Shown: positions 15,915 to 24,886, numbered from the stretch's first letter. The stretch is 64,000 nt of DNA from Ruminococcaceae bacterium UBA2854 (GCA_002350765.1 DEFK01000027.1:52456-116455), one strand, 5' to 3'. Notes: generated by a model not told the origin, from the sequence alone. Made by a program: numbers and translations.

Positions 15915-18116
15915 ATGAACAAAGTAATTAAAAAAACAGCTTCCTACTTAATTATCGCAACGCTGATTTTTACTGCGTTCGCGGGCTTACAATTCGTAAG
16001 TACAACAGAAGCTCAGGCAGCTTCTTATCCGACGGGCTATCCCAATACATATAAAAATACGGGAAACTACGCTAACGATATTATCGGTGTAGCGAAAACT
16101 CAGGTCGGTTACAGAGAGAATTCTGTAGGAACAAAATATGGCTACTGGTACACTCCCAGCTTCGTGGGTATGCCTTGGTGCGCTATGTTCGTAAGCTGGT
16201 GCGCTAATCAGGCTAAGGTACCGCAGAGCACCATTAAGAAATATGCTTCCTGTAGTACACAGGTCGCGTGGTTTAAATCTATCGGAAGATGGCACAACAG
16301 TAAATATTACGGCGGAAACTATACTCCTAAAAAGGGTGACGTAGTATTCTACCGTGACGGAGGAAGCTCCGCTGTGTCAACCCATACGGGTATTCTCGTA
16401 GGCTTAAACGGAAACTATCTCGATGTTATCGAGGGTAACGCTACTAACGAAAGCGTTACGCATTATACAACCAACGCCGCGCGTTCGCTTGGCAACAAGT
16501 ACGTTATCGGCTACGGTGAGCCTAAGTACGGACAAGCCGTAACTGAGGAAAAAGAACCTACCTCTTACGAAAACTGGCAGGTTAACGTTGACGCGCTTCT
16601 TTTAAGAGAGAAGAGCAGTACAAGCTCTGATAAGCTCGAGTCAATCGGCTTCGGTGAAATGCTCGAGGTAACTAAGTTTACTCTCGCGGGCGGATATCTC
16701 TGGGGCTATACTAACTATAAGAATAAAGCGGGCTGGTGCGCGTTAAACTACTGCGACTATATAAACGGCAGTGTAAACGGTAAGTATTATCAGCTTCCGC
16801 CTAAGATTACTTCGTCGAAAATCACGGTATGTGTAAAGGATACGAAGAAGATTTCCGTTACCAACAGCCTCGGAGCGACTTACTCAAGCTCCGATAAGTC
16901 AATCGCTACTGTTTCCAAGAAGGGTAAGGTCACAGGCGTTAAAGCAGGTGAGGTTACCATTAAGTGTAAGACGCAGACAGGAAGCGTATCCTGTAAGGTA
17001 ACTGTAATTAAGCCTCATATAAATAAGACCTCGGCTATTTCCTGTATAGGCGATACCGTTACGCTTAAGGTTGTAGGCGCTACCAAGACTGTTAAGTGGT
17101 CGTCCTCCAATAAGAAGGTCGCTACCGTAAACAGCGCGGGTAAGGTAAAGGGTATCTCCAAGGGTACTGTTACCATTACCGCTAAGATGGACTCGCTTAA
17201 ATATACTTCCAAGATTAAGGTTTATAAATACCCCAAGACCTACGAGAACTTTACAACAGCCAAGAGCGTAAGCTTAAAGAACGCTTACCAGGGTAAGAAG
17301 AATCTTCTTACAATTCCTAAGAATAAGGCTATTAAGGTTACTGAGGTTAAGTATTCCGATACTCTTACCTGGGGTAAGACTAAATACAGCAGCAAGACAG
17401 GTTGGGTATCGCTCAACGATTGTAAATACGAGAACGGCTCGTTTATGGGCAAGGCGATGAAGGTTAAGCCTTATCTCGCTTTAACATCCAAGAAGATGTA
17501 TCTCTCTAATACATTCGCTCTTGAGGTTAAATCGGCGTCAGCGTCACCGTCGTACGCAAGTCTTGATAAGAAGATTGCGACGATTGATAAGAAGGGCGTT
17601 GTAACAGGTACCAAGAAGGGTACAACCTACGTAACCGCTACAGTCGGAAAGACTGTTCTTAAATGTAAGGTTGAAGTGGACAACCCCGTTATCTCCGATA
17701 CTACGGTAGTTCTGCTTAAGGATAAAACCAAGACATTAAAGGTAACAGGCGGAAGCGGTACGATAACCTGGAAGAGCTCCAATACAGCCGTAGCCGTAGT
17801 AAACGAACAGGGCGTAGTTACCGCTAAGAAGTTCGGTGAAGCTACCGTAACAGCTGTTAGAAACGGTATTACTCTCAAGTGTACTGTTAAGGTGTACGAT
17901 CCTAAGCTCTCTACAAGCAAGCTCACGCTTAAAGCTGGGGAGAGTAAGGAGATTACAGTTAAGCAGTCAACAGGCGCGACTCCCAAATGGTCAACCTCAG
18001 CGAAATCTATCGTTAAGGTTTCCAATGGTAAAGTTACCGCGATTAAAGCGGGTACAGCGACTATAACATGTGTTGTTGACGGCGTTAAGCTAACTTGTGA
18101 AGTAGTTGTAAAATAA
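15915..18116 (+). CDS. Secreted CHAP-domain protein with SH3-like and Ig-like (Big2) repeats
   Basis: 733 residues. Signal peptide to about residue 36 (ending AQAAS). A CHAP/amidase domain follows, with catalytic Cys in GMPWCAMFVSWCAN (about residues 76-89) and His in STHTGIL (about 156). CHAP enzymes cleave peptidoglycan cross-links or stems. Then come SH3-like segments (WQVNVDALLLREKSS; a similar one near 440-520) alternating with at least four Big2 domains, recognised by SSSNKKVATVNSAGKVKGI-type repeats. It is likely a cell-wall remodelling or lytic enzyme held at the wall by its repeats. It has its own promoter and terminator. Confidence 0.85.
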   Translation: MNKVIKKTASYLIIATLIFTAFAGLQFVSTTEAQAASYPTGYPNTYKNTGNYANDIIGVAKTQVGYRENSVGTKYGYWYTPSFVGMPWCAMFVSWCANQAKVPQSTIKKYASCSTQVAWFKSIGRWHNSKYYGGNYTPKKGDVVFYRDGGSSAVSTHTGILVGLNGNYLDVIEGNATNESVTHYTTNAARSLGNKYVIGYGEPKYGQAVTEEKEPTSYENWQVNVDALLLREKSSTSSDKLESIGFGEMLEVTKFTLAGGYLWGYTNYKNKAGWCALNYCDYINGSVNGKYYQLPPKITSSKITVCVKDTKKISVTNSLGATYSSSDKSIATVSKKGKVTGVKAGEVTIKCKTQTGSVSCKVTVIKPHINKTSAISCIGDTVTLKVVGATKTVKWSSSNKKVATVNSAGKVKGISKGTVTITAKMDSLKYTSKIKVYKYPKTYENFTTAKSVSLKNAYQGKKNLLTIPKNKAIKVTEVKYSDTLTWGKTKYSSKTGWVSLNDCKYENGSFMGKAMKVKPYLALTSKKMYLSNTFALEVKSASASPSYASLDKKIATIDKKGVVTGTKKGTTYVTATVGKTVLKCKVEVDNPVISDTTVVLLKDKTKTLKVTGGSGTITWKSSNTAVAVVNEQGVVTAKKFGEATVTAVRNGITLKCTVKVYDPKLSTSKLTLKAGESKEITVKQSTGATPKWSTSAKSIVKVSNGKVTAIKAGTATITCVVDGVKLTCEVVVK

Positions 18117-18125
18117 ACAAAATTT

Positions 18126-18156
18126 AAAGGGTTGACGAAAGTCAACCCTTTTGTTA
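18126..18156 (+). terminator. Rho-independent terminator after the CHAP gene
   Basis: AAAGGGTTGAC (18126-18136), loop GAAA, GTCAACCCTTT (18141-18151), then TGTT. The stem is symmetric enough to act weakly on the minus strand too. Confidence 0.85.
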
Positions 18157-18191
18157 TATATTAAACTGTTATTAGGTGCGGCGGCTCGCCG

Positions 18192-19388
18192 TCAGGGGGT
18201 TACGATATTGTCGAGTATTCCCGTGATATGCGCAATCGCTACGCCGTAATTTGTCATCGGTATATTTTTGTTTTTCGCCTTGTCGATACGGCTCATTATG
18301 TATTTTCTGTTAAACATACATCCGCCGCATTGAATAACGAGGTCGTATATGGATAAATCCTCTGGGAAATCCGTTCCCGAAACTATATCGACTTTTAAAC
18401 TCTCGCCCGCGCGCTTTCTAAGCAGCCGCGGGATTTTTTCACGTCCGATATCCTCCGACAGGGGAGCGTGGGTACAGCATTCCGCGATAAGCACCCTGCT
18501 GTTTTCGTTAAGGCTGTCTATAGCCTTAGCGCCCTCGATATAATAGTCTAAATCGCCCTTGTACGCCGCGAACAATACCGAAAAGCTCGTGAGCGTACTT
18601 TCTTTCGGCTTGTTATTGTATACGAAGTCGAATACCTGGGAGTCGGTGATTATAAGCTTCGGCGGTTCAGATAGCGCGCTTAAAGCGTTAGTGAATTTGT
18701 CGGTGGTACAGGCGGAAACGATACATTTTTTATCGAGCAGCTCTCTTATGGTCTGAACCTGCGGGAGAATAAGCCTGCCTGTCGGCGCCTGTATGTCCTG
18801 CGGCATTACGAGCAGCACGATATCGTCCTCCCCGCATAATGAGCCCGTTATTTTCGGCGCGTTATGGTCGCTCGGGATAAGCCGTATAAGCTCCTCCTTG
18901 AGCTTGTCTATTCCCGTTCCGTCAACGGCGCTGACCTGAAGCGGTTTTACGCCGATTTTGTTGCGAACCTTAAAAACATACGCCGAGCCGTTTATAAGCA
19001 TATCCGCTTTGCTTACTACGGGTACGACGGGTATCTTCTTCTCCTTGAAGAAATTATACCAGTCACATTCCTTGGTAATATCTCCGCCCGAGAAAAGTAC
19101 GACGGCTATATCGACCTTCTCGGCGGTTTTTTCGGTCTTTTTAATCCGCATCTCGCCAAGCTCGCCGATATCGTCGAAGCCCGCGGTGTCTACGAGTACG
19201 CACGCGCCGAGCCCTTTTATCTCCATCGCCTTATTAACGGGGTCGGTGGTAGTTCCCGCAACCTCGGAAACAATGCTGACCTGCTGGCCTGTAAAAGCGT
19301 TGATAAGCGAGCTTTTGCCCGAGTTGCGTTTTCCGTAAAATCCGATATGAAGCCTGTTGGCGGACGGAGTGTCGTTTAAGGTTGTCAT
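18192..19388 (-). CDS. hydF: [FeFe] hydrogenase H-cluster maturation GTPase HydF
   Basis: 398 residues. The GTPase domain has P-loop GFYGKRNSGKSSLINAF (about residues 17-33) and DTAGFDD. The C-terminal cluster-binding domain shows ECCTHAPLSEDIGREKIP and QCGGCMFNRK, matching the CxH...CxxC ligands of HydF. HydF is the scaffold on which the diiron subcluster is assembled before transfer to the hydrogenase. It is last in the TM1266-hydE-hydG-hydF operon, 12 bases after hydG. Confidence 0.95.
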   Translation of the reverse strand: MTTLNDTPSANRLHIGFYGKRNSGKSSLINAFTGQQVSIVSEVAGTTTDPVNKAMEIKGLGACVLVDTAGFDDIGELGEMRIKKTEKTAEKVDIAVVLFSGGDITKECDWYNFFKEKKIPVVPVVSKADMLINGSAYVFKVRNKIGVKPLQVSAVDGTGIDKLKEELIRLIPSDHNAPKITGSLCGEDDIVLLVMPQDIQAPTGRLILPQVQTIRELLDKKCIVSACTTDKFTNALSALSEPPKLIITDSQVFDFVYNNKPKESTLTSFSVLFAAYKGDLDYYIEGAKAIDSLNENSRVLIAECCTHAPLSEDIGREKIPRLLRKRAGESLKVDIVSGTDFPEDLSIYDLVIQCGGCMFNRKYIMSRIDKAKNKNIPMTNYGVAIAHITGILDNIVTP

Positions 19389-19400
19389 AGCTTCACCGCC

Positions 19401-20816
19401 TTAGAATCTGAAATCACGTTTATTGTTTTCTATATCCGCTAAATGCTCCTTGCATATTCTGCGAACCTTTTCGTTTGGAATATTGTTGAGCTCTTTTTCA
19501 ATCATCTTTTCGCCGAGAGCCTTTGTATCGTCGCTCGCGTAGTCCATAAGGTATTCCTTTAAGGTCATAAGCGCGTTGGGATGACAGCAGTTCTGAATCT
19601 GGCGGTTTTTACAAAGCGCCATAAAACGGTCGCCCGTTCTGCCCTCACGGTAGCAGGCTGTACAGAATGACGGGATATAGTCGTTTCTCATAAGCCAGTT
19701 TACAACTTCGTCGAGCGTTCGGTTGTCGCTTACGTCGAACTGCTCGCTGTTTTCGGATTCCGATTCCTCTGCGTAACCGCCGACGGAGGTTTTTGAAGCT
19801 CCGCTCATCTGTGAAACGCCGTAGTGGATTACCTTATCTCTTACCTGCTCGCTCTCGCGGGTTGAGATAATCATACCCGTGTACGGAACGCAAATTCTGA
19901 TAAGCGCGCAGATTTTTCCGAAAATTTCGTCCGAAATACCGTTGTCGAATACATTCGGGTCTATATCGTCGGCTTTTTTGATTCTCGGTACGCTGATTGT
20001 ATGCGGGCCTACTCCGTGAACCGCCTCGAGGTGTTCGGCGTGCATTAAAAGTCCCGCGAACTCGTAGCGGTAGAGCTCAAGTCCGAACAGTACGCCGAGA
20101 CCTACGTCGTCAATTCCGCCCTCCATAGCTCTGTCCATAGCTTCGGTATGGTAAGCGTAGTTGTGCTTAGGACCTGTGGGATGAAGCTTTTCGTAGCTTT
20201 CCTTATGGTAGGTTTCCTGGAACAGGATATAAGTTCCGATTCCCGCTTCCTTGAGCTTGCGGTAATTCTCTACCGTAGTGGCGGCGATATTTACGTTGAC
20301 TCGTCTTATCGCGCCGTTTTTATGCTTAATGCTGTAAATCGTCTTGATTGACTCGAGTATGTACTCTATAGGGTTATTAACGGGATCCTCGCCAGCCTCG
20401 ATCGCGAGACGCTTATGTCCCATATCCTGAAGCGCGATAACCTCACGCTTAATCTCCTCCTGCGTTAGCTTCTTACGGCAGATGTGCTTGTTTTTAAGGT
20501 GATAAGGACAGTACACACAGCCGTTAACGCAGTAGTTCGAGAGATAAAGCGGCGCGAACATTACGATACGGTTGCCGTAAAAGTCCTTTTTGATCTGCTC
20601 GGCGAGCGCGTACATTTTGCCAACTCTTTCCTCGTCCTCACAGGCTAATAGCACGGACGCTTCCCTGTGGGTTAAGCCTTTAAGCTGAGCCGCTTTTTCG
20701 AGCAGGCTGTCTACTAATTCAAGATTGTCTTTATTTTCGTCGGCGTATTTAAGAGTTTCCATAATCTCGTTATGGTCAATAAACTCCTCCGCCTTTAGTG
20801 ATTTTGGATTATACAT
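19401..20816 (-). CDS. hydG: [FeFe] hydrogenase maturation radical SAM protein HydG
   Basis: 471 residues, typical for HydG. The radical SAM motif is CVNGCVYC (CxxxCxxC) and the C-terminal cluster region is FCTACYREGRTGDRFM followed by CCHPN, which binds the second, dangler-iron cluster. HydG splits tyrosine to give the CO and CN ligands of the H-cluster. The start is supported by GGAGA upstream. It is separated from hydE by about 100 bases, which contain no obvious terminator. Confidence 0.96.
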   Translation of the reverse strand: MYNPKSLKAEEFIDHNEIMETLKYADENKDNLELVDSLLEKAAQLKGLTHREASVLLACEDEERVGKMYALAEQIKKDFYGNRIVMFAPLYLSNYCVNGCVYCPYHLKNKHICRKKLTQEEIKREVIALQDMGHKRLAIEAGEDPVNNPIEYILESIKTIYSIKHKNGAIRRVNVNIAATTVENYRKLKEAGIGTYILFQETYHKESYEKLHPTGPKHNYAYHTEAMDRAMEGGIDDVGLGVLFGLELYRYEFAGLLMHAEHLEAVHGVGPHTISVPRIKKADDIDPNVFDNGISDEIFGKICALIRICVPYTGMIISTRESEQVRDKVIHYGVSQMSGASKTSVGGYAEESESENSEQFDVSDNRTLDEVVNWLMRNDYIPSFCTACYREGRTGDRFMALCKNRQIQNCCHPNALMTLKEYLMDYASDDTKALGEKMIEKELNNIPNEKVRRICKEHLADIENNKRDFRF

Positions 20817-20917
20817 TTTTATTTCTCCACGTCAAGCGCGGACGTTCCTTTCTTAATATTCATATCCCCCGTACGTTTTACTTCCTATGAAATTTTGGAT
20901 AGGGAGGATAAGTTTAT

Positions 20918-21961
20918 CTATTTACCTGAATTTTTGCTATCGCCCCGAGCGACGACTATTTTACATCCTATGCTTTCAACTCTCCTTTGCAGGCAGTTTT
21001 TGCACTCGGCGCTTTCCTCGCCTGTACAGACCTTATTATCGTAAAGCTGATAGTCTTTGCGCACGCTGACAGGGGAAAGGTTCGGCATTACAACGTTAGC
21101 TCCCGCCTTAATTCCGAGCTCGCGTCCTTTCGGGTGAATGGTAGCGAGCGCCGTCGTTGCGGGTAAAAGCACCTTAGGGAGCATAACGCGTATTATCGAA
21201 AGCATCAGCAGGGTTTGTTCTAACGTGCCGTCGGGAAAATCCTTGAACTCGGTTTCGTTATGGTGAATAAACGGCCCGATTCCGACCATCTGCGGGTTGA
21301 GCGCTTTAATAAACAGCAAATCCTCGGCGAGATTCTCCGCAGTCTGATACGGCGAGCCTACCATAAACCCACAACCAACCTGATACCCGATTTCCTTTAG
21401 TGAGTAAAGACATTTTATACGGTTTTCGAGTTTTTGACTTTCGGGGTGGAGCTTGCCGTAATGCTCGGCGTCCGCGGTTTCGTGACGCAAAAGATATCTG
21501 TCGGCTCCGCAGTCGAAGTACCGCTGATAGCTTTCCTTGGGCTTTTCGCCGATTGAGAGCGTTAAGGCGCAGTCGGGATATTTTTTCTTAACCGCCGTAA
21601 CGATTTCACAAATCCGCTCGTCGGTAAAGTAAGGATCCTCTCCGCCCTGGAGCACAAAGGTGCGGAAACCTAAGCGGTAGCCCTCGTCGCAACAGCTCAT
21701 TATCTCGTCGAAGCTGAGGCGGTATCTTCGGCAGCTTTTGTTATCCCTGCGGATACCGCAGTAAAGGCAGTTCTGTTTACAGTAATTGGTAAACTCGATA
21801 AGCCCGCGGATGTAAATATCGTTGCCGTAGTTTTCTATTCTGAGCTTTTCGGCTAAGGCTCTCAGCTCCTTGCGGACGCTGTCGCCCGAGTTTATAAGCT
21901 CTGTGAACTCCGATTTGGATAAAGCCTTATCCCGATACAGCTTCTTTACTAAATCATTCAT
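20918..21961 (-). CDS. hydE: [FeFe] hydrogenase maturation radical SAM protein HydE
   Basis: 347 residues. The radical SAM motif is CKQNCLYCGIRRDN, followed by LQGGEDPYFTDE and the family-typical GCGFMVGSPYQT. Three Cys near the C-terminus (CTGEESAECKNCLQR) recall the optional second cluster. HydE takes part in building the dithiolate bridge of the H-cluster. Its ATG overlaps the end of the upstream regulator-like gene. Confidence 0.95.
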   Translation of the reverse strand: MNDLVKKLYRDKALSKSEFTELINSGDSVRKELRALAEKLRIENYGNDIYIRGLIEFTNYCKQNCLYCGIRRDNKSCRRYRLSFDEIMSCCDEGYRLGFRTFVLQGGEDPYFTDERICEIVTAVKKKYPDCALTLSIGEKPKESYQRYFDCGADRYLLRHETADAEHYGKLHPESQKLENRIKCLYSLKEIGYQVGCGFMVGSPYQTAENLAEDLLFIKALNPQMVGIGPFIHHNETEFKDFPDGTLEQTLLMLSIIRVMLPKVLLPATTALATIHPKGRELGIKAGANVVMPNLSPVSVRKDYQLYDNKVCTGEESAECKNCLQRRVESIGCKIVVARGDSKNSGK

Positions 21962-22211
21962 TAAAAACGTACTTAGAGTAAGCTGTCTTAGCGCTTACGG
22001 CGTCGAGCTTGCCGAGTTTGCCCGAGAATGACGAAATAACGTCCTGAGGCGCGTCCATAACAACGCTTATAATAGAGATACCGCGCTTTTTATACGGAAT
22101 ACCCATACGCCCTACAACATAATCGCTGTAGTCGCTTATAAGCTTGTTGACCTCCTCGACCGAATTCGAGTTTTCTAAGATAATACTTATTACCGCTACT
22201 CTAGTTTCCAT
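21954..22211 (-). CDS. TM1266-family iron-only hydrogenase system regulator
   Basis: 85 residues from the ATG at 22211, preceded by GAAAGGAAA; the upstream extension of the frame runs through a heptamer repeat array and lacks conserved residues. The sequence METRVAVISIILEN...VGRMGIPYKKRGISIISVVMDAP is the small ferredoxin-fold (NikR C-terminal/ACT-like) protein that accompanies hyd genes. It is thought to regulate or assist the maturation system. It heads the operon and overlaps hydE. Confidence 0.88.
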   Translation of the reverse strand: METRVAVISIILENSNSVEEVNKLISDYSDYVVGRMGIPYKKRGISIISVVMDAPQDVISSFSGKLGKLDAVSAKTAYSKYVFNE

Positions 22212-22231
22212 AGCATTTTCCTTTCGTAAAA

Positions 22232-22266
22232 TTAGGGTTAAGGGTAAAGGGCAAAGGGGAAAGTGA
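22232..22266. repeat. Heptamer array A1 (five 7-bp units)
   Basis: Five successive 7-bp units of the type (T/A)(T/A)AGGG(T/C/G), phased exactly from 22232. It lies just upstream of the hyd operon start and downstream of the four-helix-bundle gene. Inverted units of the same kind (22701-22721) lie on the other side of that gene. Confidence 0.7.
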
Positions 22267-22324
22267 AGCACTAAAAGAGCTATCTGCGAGATTTAACCGT
22301 TAGCCCCTAACGATGATGTTTATT

Positions 22325-22684
22325 TTATATATTATTACTTAGTTTATTAAGTAACGCGTTTAACATTTTTGATACTTCTTTCGTTAACGCAATAGATGTT
22401 TGAATTTGTTGCTCATTTAAAAAACCCAGTTCTACACAAATATAAAGCTGTGTTTGTAATTCAGAATTAGAGCCTCTCGAAATAGATAGGAAATTGATAT
22501 ACTCTCTTGTTGAACGTCTGTCATATCCTTCAGCAATATTAGATGGGATAGAAATTGCCGCTCTGCGCATCTGGCTAGAAAGAACATAGATTTCTTCCTG
22601 TGGAAGAAGTTTTACTAAATTATAAATCTCTTTAACTAATAGCATTGATTTTTTCCATACTATTAAATCTTTATAACTTTCCAT
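22325..22684 (-). CDS. Four-helix bundle protein (S23/IVP family)
   Basis: 119 residues. ESYKDLIVWKKSMLLVKEIYNLV, then SSQMRRAAISIPSNIAEGYDRRS (in part) and the closing helices are characteristic of the family first found in 23S rRNA intervening sequences, which also includes Avd-like proteins. The biochemical role is not established. Here it is not inside rRNA and no reverse transcriptase is near. It is enclosed by inverted 7-bp repeat arrays and has its own promoter (22803-22831) with a terminator-like hairpin in its leader. Confidence 0.9.
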   Translation of the reverse strand: MESYKDLIVWKKSMLLVKEIYNLVKLLPQEEIYVLSSQMRRAAISIPSNIAEGYDRRSTREYINFLSISRGSNSELQTQLYICVELGFLNEQQIQTSIALTKEVSKMLNALLNKLSNNI

Positions 22685-22700
22685 CTTGTTCTCCTGAAAA

Positions 22701-22721
22701 AACTTTTCCCTTAATCCTAAA
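22701..22721. repeat. Heptamer array A2 (three 7-bp units), inverted relative to A1
   Basis: Read on the minus strand the units are TTTAGGA, TTAAGGG and AAAAGTT, the same family as A1 but in opposite orientation. The array directly abuts the hairpin at 22721-22752. Confidence 0.6.
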
Positions 22722-22752
22722 AAAGAGCTATACCGAAAGGCATAGCTCTTTT
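22721..22752 (-). terminator. Leader hairpin of the four-helix-bundle gene (possible attenuator)
   Basis: AAAAGAGCTAT pairs with ATAGCTCTTTT; on the minus strand it is followed by a run of T, so it is a terminator inside the leader. On the minus strand GAAAGGCA just upstream (about 22769-22762) is complementary to TGCCTTTC in the loop region, giving an alternative fold. Confidence 0.6.
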
Positions 22753-22802
22753 ACTCTGGTTTGCCTTTCACGTCAATACGCAATTTCCGTGTCAGTGTTA
22801 TT

Positions 22803-22831
22803 ATTTTAACATAGTTATAAAAGAATTTCAA
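22803..22831 (-). promoter_or_regulatory. Sigma-A promoter of the four-helix-bundle gene
   Basis: On the minus strand: TTGAAA (22831-22826), 17-bp spacer, TAAAAT (22808-22803). Confidence 0.65.
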
Positions 22832-22951
22832 CACATTTCTTTCGTTGAAATACATAAAGATTATATGTGGATTTTGTGAGGTTATACAAAATTTCCGATA
22901 TAATTTGCAAACTTCGCTTTTTAATAGTAAAATGTAGCTGTGGTGGAATAT

Positions 22952-23230
22952 ATGAAATTAAAAGACAGTGACAATATTTTATTCTTTATAGGTTTATGCG
23001 TTATAATAATCGGAATACTTCTCGGTTGCGCGCTCGGGTTTATTTTCGGCGGCGGCGGGTTTGATTTAGTGCCGTCAATTACGGTCTGGCTGCTTTGTAT
23101 AATCGGAGGCGCGGGACTTATAAGCATTTCGGGCAGTATAAGTGAAGCTAAAGAAAAGAAAAAAGACGATGAGGAATTAGTTAAAGCCCTTATCGAGAAG
23201 ATGAAAAACGAGGAAAATAAAACGGATTGA
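22952..23230 (+). CDS. Small membrane protein of unknown function
   Basis: 92 residues from the ATG at 22952, with GTGGTGGA upstream as ribosome site (GTG at 22940 is an alternative). Two hydrophobic segments (ILFFIGLCVIIIGILLGCALGF and ITVWLLCIIGGAGLISI) flank a short Gly-rich turn; the C-terminus is a charged, Lys/Glu-rich helix (SEAKEKKKDDEELVKALIEKMKNEEN). No family recognised. Its stop codon lies in the stem of the following terminator. Confidence 0.65.
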   Translation: MKLKDSDNILFFIGLCVIIIGILLGCALGFIFGGGGFDLVPSITVWLLCIIGGAGLISISGSISEAKEKKKDDEELVKALIEKMKNEENKTD

Positions 23231-23248
23231 CTCGGTCAGTCCTTTTTG
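23224..23248 (+). terminator. Rho-independent terminator overlapping the stop codon
   Basis: GGATTGAC (23224-23231), TCG loop, GTCAGTCC (23235-23242), then TTTTT. The next start codon (23278) is only 30 bases away. Confidence 0.7.
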
Positions 23249-23277
23249 TTTATCTATAAACAGAATGAGGTGTTCAT

Positions 23278-24000
23278 ATGGACGAGATTAAACAGCTCCA
23301 AAGCATAATAGACAACAGCGATAATATCGTGTTTTTCGGCGGTGCGGGAGTAAGCACCGAAAGCGGAATACCCGATTTCAGAAGTGTTGACGGTCTTTAT
23401 AACCAAAAGTACGATTATCCGCCCGAGGAGATTTTAAGCCATACATTTTTTATGAGAAATTGCGGCGAGTTCTACCGTTTCTATAAAGACAAAATGCTCG
23501 AGCTCGATATTGAGCCGAACGCCGCTCATAAAAAGCTTGCCGAGTTAGAAAGCGCGGGTAAGTTAAAAGCGATAGTAACGCAGAATATCGACGGTCTCCA
23601 CCAGAAAGCGGGAAGTAAAATCGTCTACGAGCTCCACGGCTCAGTCCACAGAAATCACTGTATGAAGTGCGGAAAATTCTTTGACGCGCGCTATGTAAAA
23701 GCGGCGGAGAAAATTCCGTATTGTGACGAATGCGGAGGAACTGTTAAGCCTGACGTTGTGCTTTATGAGGAGGGACTCGACGACAGTACGGTGCGCGGAG
23801 CGGTAAACGCAATTTCGAACGCCGACACACTTATTATAGCGGGTACGAGCCTTACCGTATATCCCGCCGCGGGAATGGTACACTATTTCCACGGAGATAA
23901 GCTCGTGCTTATAAACCGCGACCCGACGCCGATGGACAGCGCCGCTGATCTGGTATTGCATAGCAAGGTAGGCGAGGTTCTCGGACAGATGAGGGTATAA
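23278..24000 (+). CDS. cobB: NAD-dependent protein deacylase (sirtuin, CobB-like)
   Basis: 240 residues. GGAGVSTESGIPDFRS (about residues 20-35), TQNIDGLHQKAG and ELHGSVHRNHCMKCGKFF carry the NAD-binding residues, the catalytic His and the first zinc Cys pair; CDECGG carries the second pair. It removes acyl groups from protein lysines using NAD. Length is normal. The downstream Cof phosphatase starts one base after its stop, so they are co-transcribed. Confidence 0.95.
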   Translation: MDEIKQLQSIIDNSDNIVFFGGAGVSTESGIPDFRSVDGLYNQKYDYPPEEILSHTFFMRNCGEFYRFYKDKMLELDIEPNAAHKKLAELESAGKLKAIVTQNIDGLHQKAGSKIVYELHGSVHRNHCMKCGKFFDARYVKAAEKIPYCDECGGTVKPDVVLYEEGLDDSTVRGAVNAISNADTLIIAGTSLTVYPAAGMVHYFHGDKLVLINRDPTPMDSAADLVLHSKVGEVLGQMRV

Positions 24001-24001
24001 T

Positions 24002-24805
24002 ATGAGTGGATATAAATTAATAGCTTTTGACGTTGACGATACTCTCTTAAACACGGAAAAAAGGATTACGCCGAAAACCAAAGAAGCGTTGCTTAACGCT
24101 CAGAAAAGCGGTATTAAGCTCGCCGTAGCTTCGGGGAGACTTCCTTTCGGGGTAAAGCCCTTTGCCGACGAGTTGAATATTCTTGAAAACGGCGGCTACT
24201 ATATGGGCTTTAACGGCGGAGCAGTTTTAAACAGCGATAATGAGCTTATCGGGAAAACCTATCTCGACAGCAAATATATTAAGCCTGTTTACGAGGCTCT
24301 GCGTCCGACCAATATCACTACTATGGTGCATAAGGGAGATATAATCTACGCCGATAAAAAGGTAAACGATTATACCCATATCGAGCCAGACGTAATCGGA
24401 ATACCGCTGAACTTGGTTGATGATATCGCGGATTTTGTCGATTGGCGGCTGCATAAATTTCTGCTTTGCGGAGAACCCGAAGAGCTTAAAGAAGTAGAAA
24501 AAGACCTTATAGAAAAATTCGGCGGGGAACTCGATATTTATCTTTCCGCGCCGTGGTTTCTGGAGGTTATGCCGAAGGGTATTAATAAGGGCAAGGGCGT
24601 TGAGATTATCTGCCGTGATATGGGAATAAGCGCCGCCGAGGTTATCGCGTTCGGCGATAACTATAATGACATCTCTATGCTTAAAACCGCGGGGCTCGGA
24701 ATTGCTATGGGCAACGCCGACGATGAGGTGAAAAACGCGGCGGATTATGTTACGGATACGTGCGATAGCGACGGAATTGCAAAGGCGCTTGTTAAATTTC
24801 TATAA
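24002..24805 (+). CDS. Cof-type HAD phosphatase
   Basis: 267 residues. Motif I LIAFDVDDTLLNTEKRI, motif II AVASGRLPFG, and the C-terminal motif IV VIAFGDNYNDISMLKTAGLGIAMGNA (in part) define the HAD-IIB Cof family of sugar-phosphate and cofactor phosphatases. The C2-type cap lies between. The exact substrate is unknown. Confidence 0.9.
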   Translation: MSGYKLIAFDVDDTLLNTEKRITPKTKEALLNAQKSGIKLAVASGRLPFGVKPFADELNILENGGYYMGFNGGAVLNSDNELIGKTYLDSKYIKPVYEALRPTNITTMVHKGDIIYADKKVNDYTHIEPDVIGIPLNLVDDIADFVDWRLHKFLLCGEPEELKEVEKDLIEKFGGELDIYLSAPWFLEVMPKGINKGKGVEIICRDMGISAAEVIAFGDNYNDISMLKTAGLGIAMGNADDEVKNAADYVTDTCDSDGIAKALVKFL

Positions 24806-24841
24806 TAGTTGTACAATTTTATAGGTGTAATTTTTACATAC

Positions 24842-24886
24842 GGGTTAAGTTATTTTTCCTTTTCCGAAAATAAACTTAACCCTTTT
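24842..24886 (+). terminator. Rho-independent terminator after the Cof phosphatase
   Basis: GGGTTAAGTT (24842-24851) pairs with AACTTAACCC (24873-24882) across a 21-base loop, then TTTTA. The following TATAAT (24891-24896) could be the -10 of the amylase gene. Confidence 0.7.

Noticed and set aside
22269..22302. Resemblance to the cassette terminal repeat (GAGCTATC...CCGTTAGCC)
   Set aside because: No promoter, peptide ORF or inverted partner is present, and the internal bases do not match; probably chance.
22325..22684. Four-helix-bundle protein as an Avd component of a diversity-generating retroelement
   Set aside because: No reverse transcriptase, template repeat or variable repeat is found in the neighbourhood.
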